Assembly: GCA_038380435.1 (NCBI GenBank)
Contig: JAWZYU010000018.1
Location: 52,415,751-52,479,750, forward strand
Origin: Ryuthela nishihirai
Taxonomy: Eukaryota; Arthropoda; Arachnida; Araneae; Heptathelidae
DNA length: 64,000 nt
Reading direction: 5' to 3'
This document shows, piece after piece, positions 10,105 to 20,908 of this stretch (within the stretch, counting starts at the first letter, position 1; each line of letters opens with the position of its first letter). The position numbers were made by a program, and so were the translations under genes. A model generated the notes under the pieces. That model searched no databases. It was not told where the DNA came from and saw only the letters and a program-made list of their open reading frames with translations.

Positions 10105-11323
10105 GCAGAAAACTGACATTGAGAAAAACAAAGTGCATATAATACGCTGATTGATAAAAAATGTTTAAACTATTGTCTGACGAAATATATATATATTCGT
10201 TATAGATTGACGAAATATATATGTATTCATTATACGTTGATTGAAGAAAAATAAATATAATTTGTTGACGAAAAAAAATAACATTCTGAGTGACAAAAAC
10301 ATTTAAATTATTAATAATTAAGTGTAAAATCATTGAGACGGAAATCCAAAATAGTCGATAATTTCATTTTAATGCAGATATGAAGGAATTTTTTAAAAAT
10401 GCATTAATTTTTTTCCCACGTCGTCGACGTTCCTATAATAGGAGGTCAACTGAAATTCATTAAAGACTTCTACTATGGTTCTTTTCTTTTAAAATTGTTT
10501 ATTAAGACTCTTTCTTTTAAGACTTTTACTAACCATTGTCTTTTAAGACTTTAATTAAAGCACTTTTAAGCCTTTTACTAAGACCCTTCTCTTTCAAGAC
10601 TTTTACTATACATCTTTTAAGACTTTTACGAAGGCACTTTTCTATTGAGATTTTACCAAGACTTTTCTTTCATGACTTTTACTATGAGTATCCTTTTATG
10701 ACTTTTACAATAACTTTTTGTGACTGTTGTTATGTTTTTCTTTTATGGCCTTCTATAATTTTTTCTATGCCTTTCCTTTTATGACTTTTTTTGCTCCTTT
10801 CCCTTTATCACGATTACTATGACTATCACTTTTACTATGACTATTCTTTTATGACTTTTATTATGACTCTCTTTTTATGACCTGTACTAAGACTCTTTTC
10901 TTTTATGAATTTTACTATGATTGCTTACTTTTAAGATTCTTACTAGATTAGGTTACCTGAAATTTTCACTCTTCTTATTCCTCAATTCAGTAAAAATTTC
11001 CTTTCGTTTGTTTTCGAAAATCACATAATAATAAATCTCTAAATATCCTTTCTCAAAGAGCTCTTTACTTTTATTCAAAATAATGTATAGTCAGCAAAGG
11101 AAGGATGTCCCCAAATGATGTTGCATGTAGAGAAGGAGATGTACATGACACCTGAATGTCAATGATCGAGTGAGTGATAAAATGAAAAAAATAAAGTAGG
11201 AATAAAACAAAGTTATAACGAATATATATACAGTATATATATATATCGTCAGACAATAGTTTACATATTTTTTGTCAATCAGCGTATTATATGCACTTTG
11301 TTTTTCTCAATGTCAGTTTTCTT
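10105..11323. mobile_element. inverted-repeat unit enclosing a minisatellite
   Basis: The left arm 10105-10209 (agaaaactgacattgagaaa ... attgtctgacgaaatata) and right arm 11217-11323 are reverse complements over about 85-105 bp with few mismatches and one AT gap. The left arm is followed by two more weak copies of ttgacgaaatatatat...attc. The interior holds a pyrimidine-rich array (10445-10960). Long inverted ends around tandem repeats resemble foldback-type transposons. I cannot see a clear target duplication. Confidence 0.6.
10445..10960. repeat. degenerate minisatellite, ttttatgacttttactatga
   Basis: Repeats of cttttaagacttttactaag or cttttatgacttttactatg occur about every 20-28 bases with changes in nearly every unit. 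The strand asymmetry (T/C-rich) is kept across the array. Confidence 0.8.
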
Positions 11324-11559
11324 CTTCAATAAAAATGGATATAGATGTTCGAAAATCGGAGATTGGCTTAATTTTCATGAAAAGAGTTGCTGAATTTTTC
11401 TTTGCATTTTTTTCCAAATAACTTGTTAAAAAATTGTGCATGCCCAAAAATAAAAAAGATAACGAGTGTTATATTTAACCATCGAAGTATATTTAATAAA
11501 TAAAAACCAATTGTTGCAGTGACGAATAGGGGAAGCAATTACCAAAATAATCTATCAAA

Positions 11560-11890
11560 TTTCACAGGAACGACGTTCCGATTTTAAATCATCGAATTGA
11601 AACGCCGTTCCAGTTCTCAAGTTTCCAAATTATTGAACCGGAACGTCGTTCTGGAACTTAAATTTCCGAGTCATTGAAACAGAACACTGTTCTGATGCTT
11701 GGTGTTTTCGAATTATGAATCAGAACCCGATCCAGTATTATCTGATGTTTCCAAATCATTGAACCGGAACGTCGTTCTGGAACTTGAAATTCCGAATCAT
11801 TGAAACAGGACACTATTCTGATGCTTGGTGTTTTCGAATTATGAATCAGAACTCGATGCAGTATTATCTAATGCTTACAAACCACTGAGA
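11560..11890. repeat. 126-bp higher-order tandem repeat
   Basis: Unit one (11622-11747) and unit two (11748-11873) are nearly identical. Each holds three diverged subunits of 41-43 bp built on tttccaaatcattgaaccgg and a pair of short palindromic pieces (gaacgtcgttc type). A degraded subunit lies before (11560-11621) and the start of another after (cttacaaaccactgag). Confidence 0.85.
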
Positions 11891-11950
11891 ACGGGTAATT
11901 CTATACATAATTTTTAAAGCAAATATTTCTGTAATATTAGTCTTATACAC

Positions 11951-12031
11951 TGTTCAATGATAGGAAATCACAGGTAAGTACCTGTAAGTTATGCTTACAG
12001 GTAATTTACCTGCGATTTCTTATTATTTAAC
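11951..12031. mobile_element. short palindromic MITE
   Basis: Two arms of about 38 bp, 11951-11988 and 11994-12031, face each other across a 5-base loop (ttatg). The centre, caggtaagtacctgtaag, is itself palindromic. A TA lies near each end, as for Tc1/mariner-type MITEs. Unusually small, and could be a relic. Confidence 0.55.
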
Positions 12032-12353
12032 ATAGCATCCCTATCCTGGGTAAAGCGTGTTAGCTTAAAAACTAATACATGCCCCTTGCCGCTCGCATTA
12101 ACTGGTAAGTGCCTTTTGTATCTGAGTCTTCAACTAAAGTCAAATAGATGACAGTGACTGATTGGCGTCTATTTGACTTTATTCATTGCATTAAGATGAA
12201 CAGTATACTGCTTAAAGCCACCAATAGAGGATGTCTTCTTGATCAGTGACCGGTAGTCAGTGAACAGATGACCCGACATGTTGTCAAGAGGTCGTGTATT
12301 TAGATCCTACCAAGCTAATGGCAATTTTTCCTCTATATTCATCTAATATTATA

Positions 12354-13063
12354 CACAGCCCTACCAGTTTGTTAGAGACTTTCCATGTTATGATGTGCTT
12401 TGTATGAAAAAAAGTGTGATTGATGATAAAGATCTTTATCAAATCTTCCGTGGCAGAGTGGTTAGCGTGCTTGGCTGCTGATCAAAGGGACTTAGTTCGA
12501 GCACGGCATGGATGTTTGTGTTATTTTTCTGCTGAGGTCTCATCTTCCTCACAGACTTTATACTATGGCATATAAAATGAAAAGCTTCTGTCAGACCTCT
12601 GTGGCAAAGCAGCTTTGGCATGTAATTGAAGGTTATTTCATTACTTTTTTTTTACTATATTTATTTATTTTATTTAAACAGTTATGGAAAAATTGAATAT
12701 TTAGTGATAAGTTAGCCTGTTCTACAGAAAACGTAATTGTCTAAAATTCAAAGAATAATTGCACAAATATCTAAAATATTTTACTACATGGTTTTAAAAT
12801 AATATTTAATTAACATTTAAAGTACAGGCTGAGGTAGTTAAGACTAGCATTCCTGTTGTTAAATTTTCAAACATCCATAACTGTTTAAATATTGAAACAA
12901 TATTGTTGAAAGTCTAGAATTAGAAATATTTGATTAAGATCTTTAGTTTATTTATCATCAATCTCATTTTTCCATATGAAACTTAAATTAGAAGATATAT
13001 AACTTCAAAGTCAGTTTTTCATTGTCATAACACGGGAATTCTCTAATAAATTGGGAGGGGGGT
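12354..13063. mobile_element. FB560 palindromic element, copy with nested SA
   Basis: The left end after TA (cacagccctaccagtttgtt) and right end (cacgggaattctctaataaa) match the FB560 arms. The centre matches copy 19030-19589 in aacagttatggaa...attgaat and aaacaatattgttgaaagtc. An SA SINE occupies 12445-12640. Net length without it is about 514 bp. Confidence 0.65.
12445..12640 (+). repeat. SA SINE, diverged full-length copy
   Basis: Head cttccgtggcagagtggtta is followed by ctgctgatcaaagggactta, then ctatggcatataaaatgaaa and the 3' part ctgtcagacctctgtggcaa. Inserted in the left arm of an FB560 element. Confidence 0.85.
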
Positions 13064-13372
13064 ACATATGATGTAGTAGCAATAGGGGAGGATTGACAAG
13101 AAACCAAATGGTTTCTTGTAGATAACTTACCTCTCTTAAAGTTTAATGCTTCTGGTCTTTGGAGGAATTCATGTTTAAGGAATCAGTTTTCATCATTTTC
13201 TATTAACGAAAATGCCAATGAATTTTCGAAAACCGCAAACTTCCAAGAATTTTAGTTCATCTTGGCTATGACACTGAATATATAATGTGCAAGAATTGTA
13301 TTTTATAATTTTGATATTTACCTATTTCCTTATTAGATGAATACTAATCATTATTGTGTTGAACAGTTGAAA
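13063..13372 (+). repeat. long inverted repeat, left arm
   Basis: From the boundary of the FB560 copy through gaaaccaaatggtttcttgt to attgtgttgaacagttg this stretch is, by eye, about 80% identical to the reverse complement of 15233-15512. A shorter direct relative of its first part follows the next FB560 copy (14527-14600). I cannot name the parent repeat. Confidence 0.7.
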
Positions 13373-13861
13373 GAAGATTCACCACTATTGTTATTAAAGA
13401 CACAGACAATTTCCCCATCCAATATTGAATTCCATAACAAACATCTGTGAAAGATACAAATGATCCTTAGATGATATTGGCACATAGGAAAGAAATTTGT
13501 AGTGTTCTATCAAGATAATTTTGATGACTTTACATTGTAAAATGATAAAAACATTAACACCCCCTTCCCCTGTTCCCTTGAGGCTTCAATATCATAATTT
13601 TCTAGAACTTCTAAAATATTCATTTAATGCAAAAATGTGACTGAAGATACATATGAGATCCGTTTCTCTTCCAATGCAAACCCTTTGTGCATCTTTGATT
13701 TTGATTTTGGTTTTAACAGGAACCTAATGTTCAAATAAGAGTTTTTTTTGTTGAAAGTACAGAGTTTAATTTATTAGTTATTAGTGTACAGAATTCTTTC
13801 ATTATTAATCGATTTTTGTGTCAAAATCAAATCATTTAATTTAAAAATAAAAATGATTTAT

Positions 13862-14066
13862 CAACCAACTGCTTGTCCTACAGGTCTGAGAGGAGCCATA
13901 CAGTATAATAAACCCTTATCAGTAGTCCATAGAGAATGCTGAAGACGAGACTTGATAATAATAATAGTAATTTATTTCATGTATCCATTCCTATTCCGAG
14001 TTCCCGAGTTCGAAACCAGACCCTTTGATGAGTAGCCAAAGCACGTTAACCCCTCGGCCACAGGGG
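13862..14066 (-). repeat. SA SINE, diverged
   Basis: Reverse SA: caactgcttgtcctacaggt at the tail side, and gttcgaaaccagaccctttg with ccctcggccacagggg at the head. The middle is rearranged relative to other copies. Confidence 0.7.
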
Positions 14067-14137
14067 TTAATGGTTTTAGGCTTACCAAATAAAGTGGCAT
14101 TAATCATTTAATTATATAGCACAAAAAATCTCCTCTA

Positions 14138-14350
14138 CAATCGCTCAAAAAAAAATATCCGAATACTATGGTTAATTACAGAATTTATAAAAAATATCTG
14201 CCAACGTTTTTTTTTTAGAAATTAGTGATCTGGCAACCTTCGTGTACAGTACACGAAGGTTGCCAGATCACTAATTTCTAAAAAAAAATGCCAGATTTTT
14301 TTAGGAATTCTGTAATCAACCATAGTGTTCGGATATTTTTTGAGGTACTG
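14138..14350. mobile_element. foldback MITE, near-perfect palindrome
   Basis: Bounded by TA (14136-14137 and 14351-14352). The arms mirror each other around base 14248, where ttcgtgtac and gtacacgaa meet across one A. The innermost 35-40 bp of each arm (tagaaattagtgatctggca...) are identical, and the outer parts (aatatccgaatactatggtt / complement of accatagtgttcggatattt) differ at a few bases. TA target and inverted ends suggest Tc1/mariner-type mobilisation. Confidence 0.85.
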
Positions 14351-15232
14351 TACATATGGAACTCATGAATAAGTATTTGGAAAAAATTGTGATTCTCCGT
14401 GAGTGAGATTTGAACCCCACTCACATCAAAATTCAATTTTTTCAGTTTAATTTAGAAGATATAGAACTTCAAAGTCAGTTTCTCATTTACATAACACAAA
14501 AATTCTGTAATAAATTTATAGAGAGTGTACATATAGTGTAGTAACAAAAGGGGGATAGTGACAATAAACCATACGTGTTCTTGTCGTTCACATGGCATCA
14601 ATTTTTAAACAGGTAGAGTAGTTGAAATCATTTGGGTCTAATGCAGTTATTGAAATACAAACATCTTACGGATCTAGTTTTGTATTTAGAGCTTAAATTT
14701 TAGGAAGGCTTCTGAGATGATTTTTGAAATAGCTTAATTTTTTAGACATAGAGCAAAGAAAATATTTTGGAGGGGAGGCAAGCAAAATTTTTGGAAAGGC
14801 CAAAATAAAAAAAAAATGTTGAAAGTGAAATAAACGATACGAATGAGATATTTTTTATTCACTTTTGCAAAAGTATAAAATATCACGTAACATGCATGCA
14901 TTAAAAACAACTAAATGCATTCAAAATATTCACTTTTCCAAATCTTAATCTTCTGAGTTTTCGTGTTAAAAATTATCACTCATCATATGCTTGTCACAAA
15001 GGGTGGCAGTAATAATAAGCTATAGATTTATATGAGGCATTAAATAGTGATGATAAAAGTCATAAAAGAGCAAAGATTATATATCTTCAGTCACATTTTT
15101 CCATTAAATGCTTTTATCATCATTACCATATATCATCCAAGACCTATCACCATTATTAAATACCATATAAAATATAGTTTTTTTTTTATCATCATTACAT
15201 TTTATCTTACAAGACCTATCAGTATAGTAAGC

Positions 15233-15512
15233 TATAGATTTTCAAGTGTCCAACACAATGACAATTAGTTTTCATCTAATAAGGAAATAGATAAATATAC
15301 AAATTATATACAATTCTTGCACATTATGTAATCATCAAGTGTCATAACCAAGATCAACTAAAATTCGTGGAAGTTTGCAATTTGTAAAAAGTTTGTTAGC
15401 ATTTTCATTAATGGAAAATGATGAAAGAAGGTTCCTTAACATGATTTCGCCCAAAGATGGGGAGAATTAAACTTTAGTATAGGTAATTTACCTAGAAGAA
15501 ACTATTATTATA
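15233..15512 (-). repeat. long inverted repeat, right arm
   Basis: Reverse complement partner of 13063-13372: for example ttcatctaataaggaaatag and aagtttgttagcattttcat match the complement of the left arm. The two arms are about 1.9 kb apart. Confidence 0.7.
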
Positions 15513-15515
15513 GAA

Positions 15516-15608
15516 TAGGTCTGTGAGGAAGGTGAGACCTCAGCAGAAAGACGACAAAAGAAACATCCGTAATTTATACAGTCTTCAATTTCGGGGGAGA
15601 TCGAATCC
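15516..15608 (-). repeat. SA SINE fragment
   Basis: Middle part only: aggtctgtgaggaaggtgag followed by acctcagcagaaagacgaca. The head is unrecognisable beyond 15608. Confidence 0.6.
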
Positions 15609-15612
15609 ATAG

Positions 15613-16554
15613 ATTCACCTCCTCTTGTCTATGTGTCTTTAATTATTATATTATACTATAAGAATACAGAGAAATTTCTTTTAATCGTGTTCTGAGTGTA
15701 CTCATGCTTTCTAGATGTCCACGACCCATTTCAGTAGTGAGATCTGCATCATTAATATTCACTTATTTGATTCCAAATGCTTTATTTTGTCGTGCAATTT
15801 TCGCTCCCAATTGTGTGAGAAAATATTCGTTTTCATTTTTCTAACCGATGTAAAAAACTTAATTTGCGTTTTTCGTTGCTATAATTTAAGACACAAAATT
15901 CTCCTGGAAAAATGCGAAATTATGCGAGAAAATAAATTATAAATATATTAGTATTTTATTGAATTTAATATTATTTCGAAGGAAAAAAAAAAGGTCTGAT
16001 GGATTTGATTTTGATTATAGGAAGTTTGAAGGAAGTAATGTGAGCAAAGGTTTTGATCTTTATAAGTAGAATAATAATCATTAGAATATCGAAGGATTAT
16101 GGCAGGAGAGATATATTGAAAAGTCATCATGTGACAAGCGAATAATCTGCTCCATTCCATTGTTATAAAAGTCTTTAAATATCGCATTTTCCATTCATTT
16201 GTCGTAATGTTCAAAGAGCATGTTTGGTTATTGGGAAACAAAACTTCGGAATGCAGTTTTTAAACTCCCTCTCTTTCTGAACGGGCCTTCCCTTCCTCAC
16301 ATGTCTACTCTGTGATGATTTATATTGACAATCTCCTGTCAGGACGAAGCGATTGAAATTTTATTTCAGTTATTTTAAATTAAATGGTAAGGGAGCTGCT
16401 TTAGGAAATGCTTATTTATTTTGTCATCTCTTCGACCGAATAATTAGAATGGTTGTCTCTGTGAATAAGGACTTCTCTTCGAACCTACTCTTTCTGTGAT
16501 TTCTATGATGGGGACACCTCTTTCCTGAAAGGTATTTTCTGTGGCTCATTGCGT
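15613..16554. other. unassigned AT-rich sequence
   Basis: Short frames on both strands, but low-complexity A/T composition and no motif that I recognise. Confidence 0.4.
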
Positions 16555-16610
16555 TGACAGATTTCTATCAGACCTCCATGGCAAATGCTGCTTGAATGAT
16601 TGTTTGTATT
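16555..16610 (+). repeat. SA SINE, 3' fragment
   Basis: Only the end of the element: ctatcagacctccatggcaa then tgctgcttgaatg. Confidence 0.55.
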
Positions 16611-16774
16611 ATTTTTTTTTCTAAAATTTAATTTCTATTCCTTAGTTCAAATATCATATTTTTAAATTTAATCTTAATAAGTTTTTGGACGATATTGTGT
16701 GGATTTAACCTAGTTTCCTGTCAGGCCTGGATACCAAAAAAAAAATATAGGAGTGGGATGACAAAATTGTGTTG

Positions 16775-17640
16775 TGTTATTTTACCTCTGAGCGACATTT
16801 ATTTGCGTATAATGGGTAAAATAGTCATATTACAACCACAGAATAACTAGCTGGCACAGATGGACGATTGAACATTACCTCTTGCAACGCCACCTTTAGC
16901 AAGCGGCCGTATTTCTTATTTTCTTACCAAGTTTCAAAATATGTGGACATCTTGCTTTGCAGTTAGGTATCTGACTGTTATTTTTTTTTAATTATTGCCT
17001 TTCGAAAAAAAACGAATTTTAAAATTTATTAAATAAGATTGCATAAAATATTATAAAATAATCTGAAATTAACTACTGTCTTTTTAAAAACATATATCAA
17101 ACTGTTTAATTTCAAAACTATAATTACATATTATAGTTTTGAAATTACTACTATTAGAATATAGTATTAGATTATATAGAATATATTAGAAATTAGAAAT
17201 ATTACTATTAGAATAGTACTAGTTTGGCGGCTGCTCAACAGGGCCGCTAGATTCGTTTTAGTGCTGCAATAGGCGTATACGGAAATCGTTAATCTGTGCT
17301 ACCTAATCTGCGATCACAACGATCTTTAGTACTCAGAGAAGACTGGGGAAGGAGATCCATTGGAAAACTGCTAGGAGATAGATGGATCCAGCATGTCAGA
17401 GACATCCAGCGTGTTCTTTAACCTGCCCCAGGTATGGATGGCTCTCTTGCACATGGTGCAGCAGGTTAACGTCTCATCCGACAGACGGCGGCCTTTCCAA
17501 GCCCTTTGGTGTCCCCTTTCTTACCGAAGGCAGATCGGGAGTTAGTGAAGAAAATTCTTAATGCAAACACAGTTGAGACACAAACATCAGAACTAAAGAT
17601 CACGAGCCTGATGCGCTACGGACTCAGCCAATCCCCGTCT
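16775..17640 (-). repeat. SB SINE split by a MITE
   Basis: The tail end is at 16775-16846 (ttacctctgagcgacattta, then tgggtaaaatagtcat) and the rest at 17314-17640 (ggggaaggagatccattgga, cgtctcatccgacagacggc, head gagcctgatgcgctacg). The intervening sequence is a MITE (16848-17305). Confidence 0.75.
16848..17305. mobile_element. MITE inserted in an SB SINE
   Basis: The ends are inverted: tagctggcacagatggacga on the left and, reverse-complemented, taggtagcacagattaacga on the right. Similarity continues inward weakly (ttgcaacgccac.., tagcaagcggcc on the left against ttgcagcactaa.., tagcggccc on the right). SB sequence resumes on each side. Flanks acaaccac / acaacgat could be a decayed 8-bp duplication. 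The interior has a perfect 17-bp hairpin (17108-17124 / 17131-17147). Superfamily uncertain, possibly hAT. Confidence 0.65.
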
Positions 17641-18048
17641 CAGGGAGGAAAATGTTTGGATTGAAACAAAAAATGTTCAAAACATCTTTTTCTATCTCAT
17701 TTTTTTTAAAAGAGATAATGTTTTCACTTTTTCGTCCTTCTGCAGAAATCCAACTTTTCTTTTTGAATTTAGAGAAAAATTAATATTTTACGATTCGGAT
17801 TTTTCGAATATCCCAAACGTTTTCGCACTCCAAATGTGGAAAAAGTTCAAAATTGCAAACGATGCATGTTAGTTATTTAAATTTTTGGTGGTGTAATGTG
17901 AAAGTCACGAGGATTGCAGTGACAACTATAAGTTACCTCTTAAACTCTTGGGGATGGAAAACACAAATGTTTATAATTGAAATATTCCTTTTCAATAAGA
18001 TAGGTACTAAGGAAATATTATAATTCTCACTTTTCAAATCTTTAACAA
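17641..18048. other. unassigned sequence
   Basis: T-rich then average composition. Nothing recognisable. Confidence 0.4.
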
Positions 18049-18200
18049 TAATAAATACCCCCTCAAGCAGCTGCTTACCATAGAGGTCTGACAGGAGCTT
18101 GTCAGTTTATATGCGATAGTAGAATGTCTGAGAGATTGGCAGGACCTCAACAGAAAAACGACACGTACATCCATGCCTTATCCGGGGCTCGAACCCAGGT
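18049..18200 (-). repeat. SA SINE, head-truncated
   Basis: Tail ataaataccccctcaagcag to the B box (ggggctcgaacccaggt). The A-box half is absent, the same truncation point as the copy at 2911-3067. Confidence 0.85.
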
Positions 18201-19029
18201 TACGATCTTAAAATTAGTAGAAAGTCTTTAGGTAGTTTTAATTTACATTGATAGAAGTCGCTAAATATGGAAAAGGATAAACTTTTAACGAATATTGCAA
18301 GGAATCTGTTTAGGGTCGAAATTTTAATTTTCGCGTGGAAGAGGTTCAAAAGACATTTTACTGATAGCAACAATTTCCGCCTTTTCTCAGAGGGATACGA
18401 GAAAAGCAACTATTTCATTTTAAGGAATAAGAGAGAAATACTTTATTACCTTCTTTATGTGTACAAACAAAATACTGTTCTTTTGCATTTTTATAAACAT
18501 CCTTTATTTCGAATTAAAACTTTTGAAGAGTGCAAAAGTCGGTAAACTTCATTCTCTTTGAAAACATCATTCCCATATTCGCCAGAAGGGATATGCGTCC
18601 TTCTAGTTTTGAAATTATTCTAGCATATATATTTCAATATATGTTTTTCCTCCCATATCGGATAATATTATTATACAAGGGGCGCATCTCTCTCTCCTTA
18701 AAATCTGACCTTGTATCTTGCATTTAAGGATTCTCAGTGTTTAAGTTAGAGTGACCTGAACCATTTGGTCCTTTGCCTAGCAACGTCATTCTCACAGCTT
18801 TTGATGATTTCAATAGTCTACTATATATTCTTTCATATTCTGCACATTCTATATTTAGCAGCTATCGATATTGCATGTAATCTAAAATTTAGAACTTTCC
18901 ACATTTTTCCATGTGTCTCCGCACGCTAAAATTACTATATTTAATAACTATTTTGAGTTTTAAGTTGACTCTTGTGTCGTTTGGCTCTTCAGAAACTGAG
19001 TTTTGTGCCACAGGTAGCTTTCTGTTATA
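18201..19029. other. unassigned AT-rich sequence
   Basis: Holds open frames of 92 codons (18267-18545) and 65 codons (18530-18727) with lysine/phenylalanine-rich AT-driven composition and no motif. I treat them as chance. Confidence 0.4.
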
Positions 19030-19589
19030 CACTGTCCTATCAAAATATTAGAGAATGTCCAAGTTATGTCAATGGGAATCTATATTCGAAACTCTCTGAC
19101 TTCGAAAATATGCATTGGATGGAAAAATGTAACTGAAGTTAAAGATCATAAATCAATTTAAATGTTGATTTTTCAACAACATTCGTACAGTATTTAAAGA
19201 GTTGGGAAAGCTAGAATATTTCACAACAGTAATGGGTCGTAAGAATTTACCTCAGAAATAAATTAAAATTTAAATAATAAGTATTGTTTTAAACCATTTC
19301 AAAAATAAATATACATTTTAGAAGTTTGGATAATATTTATTTCAATATTAGACAATTACGAATGATTTTTATAAAACAAATAATTTATTGTTAAACATTC
19401 CAACTTCCATAACTTTAAATACTGAGAAAATAATTTTGAAAATCGAGATTTAAATAGATTTGAATAGATCTTTAATTTGTGTTCCGTCACATTTTAACAT
19501 TAAATATTTATTTTAGAAGTTATAGAGTTTCGAAGTTAGGTTCCCATTGGCATAACATGGAAATTATCTAATATTTCGGTAGGACAGTA
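19030..19589. mobile_element. FB560 palindromic element, complete
   Basis: 560 bp between TA dinucleotides (19028-19029 and 19590-19591). The left arm starts cactgtcctatcaaaatatt and the right arm ends aatatttcggtaggacagta, its complement. Matching continues inward (gttatgtcaatgggaatcta against ttaggttcccattggcataac reversed) to a centre near 19310, so the whole element is one imperfect palindrome with arms of about 270 bp. No coding capacity. It would fold into a long hairpin. This is the reference copy for the other FB560 entries. Confidence 0.85.
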
Positions 19590-20308
19590 TACATTTTCAC
19601 CTTATTTATCTTCAGATAAGATTATCCATATCCCATTGCTTACCCAATTCCGAAAAGGTTTTCTCTATTCTAGATCTTCATATTCCAAGTTGCCCATTCT
19701 CACATGAATGTGAAAAGTCATGATGTTTTTAGGTATATCACATATTTTCGCATTCTGAACTGCTATGTTACTGTTTGTATTTTAGAACGCTTTATATTCT
19801 GAACTGTCCCTCTGGATATTATATCCTTTTGACCGATCTGAGCAAAGTGTCTTATTCTATTTAATATTTTGCCATTTCTTCTGTTGTTTGTTTGTTTACA
19901 TGCTTGATTATTTGTTCCGCAGTAAATCTCGAGTCGTTGCCTAAGTCATTTCATTTTGGCACAAATGTTTTATGCAGAATAATGCCTGTTTGAAGATTAG
20001 CTATATCCGCCAATTAAAAATATAGAACCTTGCTTTATATGACTCCAAACAATAACCATAAAGGAATTTGTTTAGTTATAAATCTTTAGCAAGTAAAATA
20101 TTTGAAACGGTTTTCAGTGTTATATATTTTGCATTTTGCAATTTTTCATCCACTTAAATTATTGGACAACTTTATCAAATGCACGATCTAGCCCTTTCAA
20201 GTCCGCAGACGGAAGTGATCGTAATGATTTAGCTATCATTAATCCATCGTTTGTGTCTCAGTCCCATCATTGTGCTTTCAAATGACATGCCTTATAAATA
20301 AAAAAAAA
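19590..20308. other. unassigned AT-rich sequence
   Basis: No coding, tRNA-like or repeat signal found. Confidence 0.4.
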
Positions 20309-20387
20309 ATAAATAAATACCCGCTCAAGCAGCTGCTTGCCACAGAGGTCTGACAGGAGCCTGTCAGTTTATATGCCAAAGTAGAAG
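20309..20387 (-). repeat. SA SINE, 3' fragment
   Basis: Tail aaataaatacccgctcaagc through ctgtcagtttatatgcc and agtagaag, then breaks off. Confidence 0.85.
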
Positions 20388-20493
20388 AAGTGTTTTATTT
20401 ATTCCAATATTACCTTAAGAAAGAAAACGTGAGAAGAAACGAGGTACAAGTACAAATAATAGCAGAAACTATTATATATATGTTTCCTTAAAT

Positions 20494-20900
20494 CAGTGTC
20501 TCGCAAACTGTGTGCCGCGGCACAGTAGTGTGCCGCGAGAGATTTTCAAATTGACACTAGATATTCCAAAGATTTCATTTTGACTTGACTTGTGTTATCG
20601 ACGTGCTTAAATATCGACCTGCTATCGACGTGCTTTAATAAAAATCTTTCAGATTTTATCATCTTGTAAGTATTTATCAAGCTTTTTCCAAATTTTGGTA
20701 TTAATTTTTGATTATTTCAAGCCATAGAATGGACAAATATTTAAAACAAACACCGAGTTATGAATTAAAGAACGAGAGCAAATCTTCAAGTAAAACCAGG
20801 CTGATGACTTCAACAAAGCGCAAATATAATGACGATTATAGAGAGTTTGCTTTTATTCTTTTTTTAGGTGTGCCGCGGAAAAAAAAAATTCGAGACACTG
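20494..20900 (+). mobile_element. hAT element, internally deleted
   Basis: The ends are cagtgtctcgcaaactgtgt and ...aattcgagacactg, inverted repeats, with gtgccgcgg-type inner repeats near both ends. Flanking 8-bp duplications are identical: ccttaaat at 20486-20493 and 20901-20908. It is 407 bp, far shorter than an autonomous hAT, and retains the transposase start. Confidence 0.9.
20729..20866 (+). pseudogene. hAT transposase N-terminus
   Basis: From the ATG at 20729 the frame reads MDKYLKQTPSYELKN and, further on, KRKYNDDYREFAFI. A lysine/serine-rich leader followed by KRKY-D-Y-x-FGF-like residues is the usual N-terminus of hAT transposases of the ZBED/Charlie group (family knowledge). After about residue 45 the frame runs into the right terminal repeat and out of the element (open to 20938). 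The zinc finger, catalytic and dimerisation regions have therefore been deleted. No function is expected. Confidence 0.7.
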
Positions 20901-20908
20901 CCTTAAAT

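Larger units (their letters stand above)
13560..14530. mobile_element. FB560 palindromic element with two nested insertions
   Basis: Left-arm pieces (13581-13665: tctagaacttctaaaatatt, tgtgactgaagata) and a right arm (14447-14530: agatatagaacttcaaagtc to ctgtaataaattta) flank an SA SINE (13862-14066) and a foldback MITE (14138-14350). The interior is poorly preserved, so the limits are approximate. Confidence 0.5.

Noticed and set aside
12235..12310. Loose similarity to 37550-37625 (gatcag...acatgttgtcaagagg / gagatgttgtcaggagt)
   Set aside because: Short and gapped; might be a third SINE family but too weak to claim.
14395..14435. tRNA T-arm-like ggggttcaaatctcactcac on the minus strand
   Set aside because: No A box, anticodon stem or acceptor pairing could be found around it.
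18267..18727. Frames of 92 and 65 codons
   Set aside because: Lysine, phenylalanine and isoleucine-rich AT-driven composition, with no motif.
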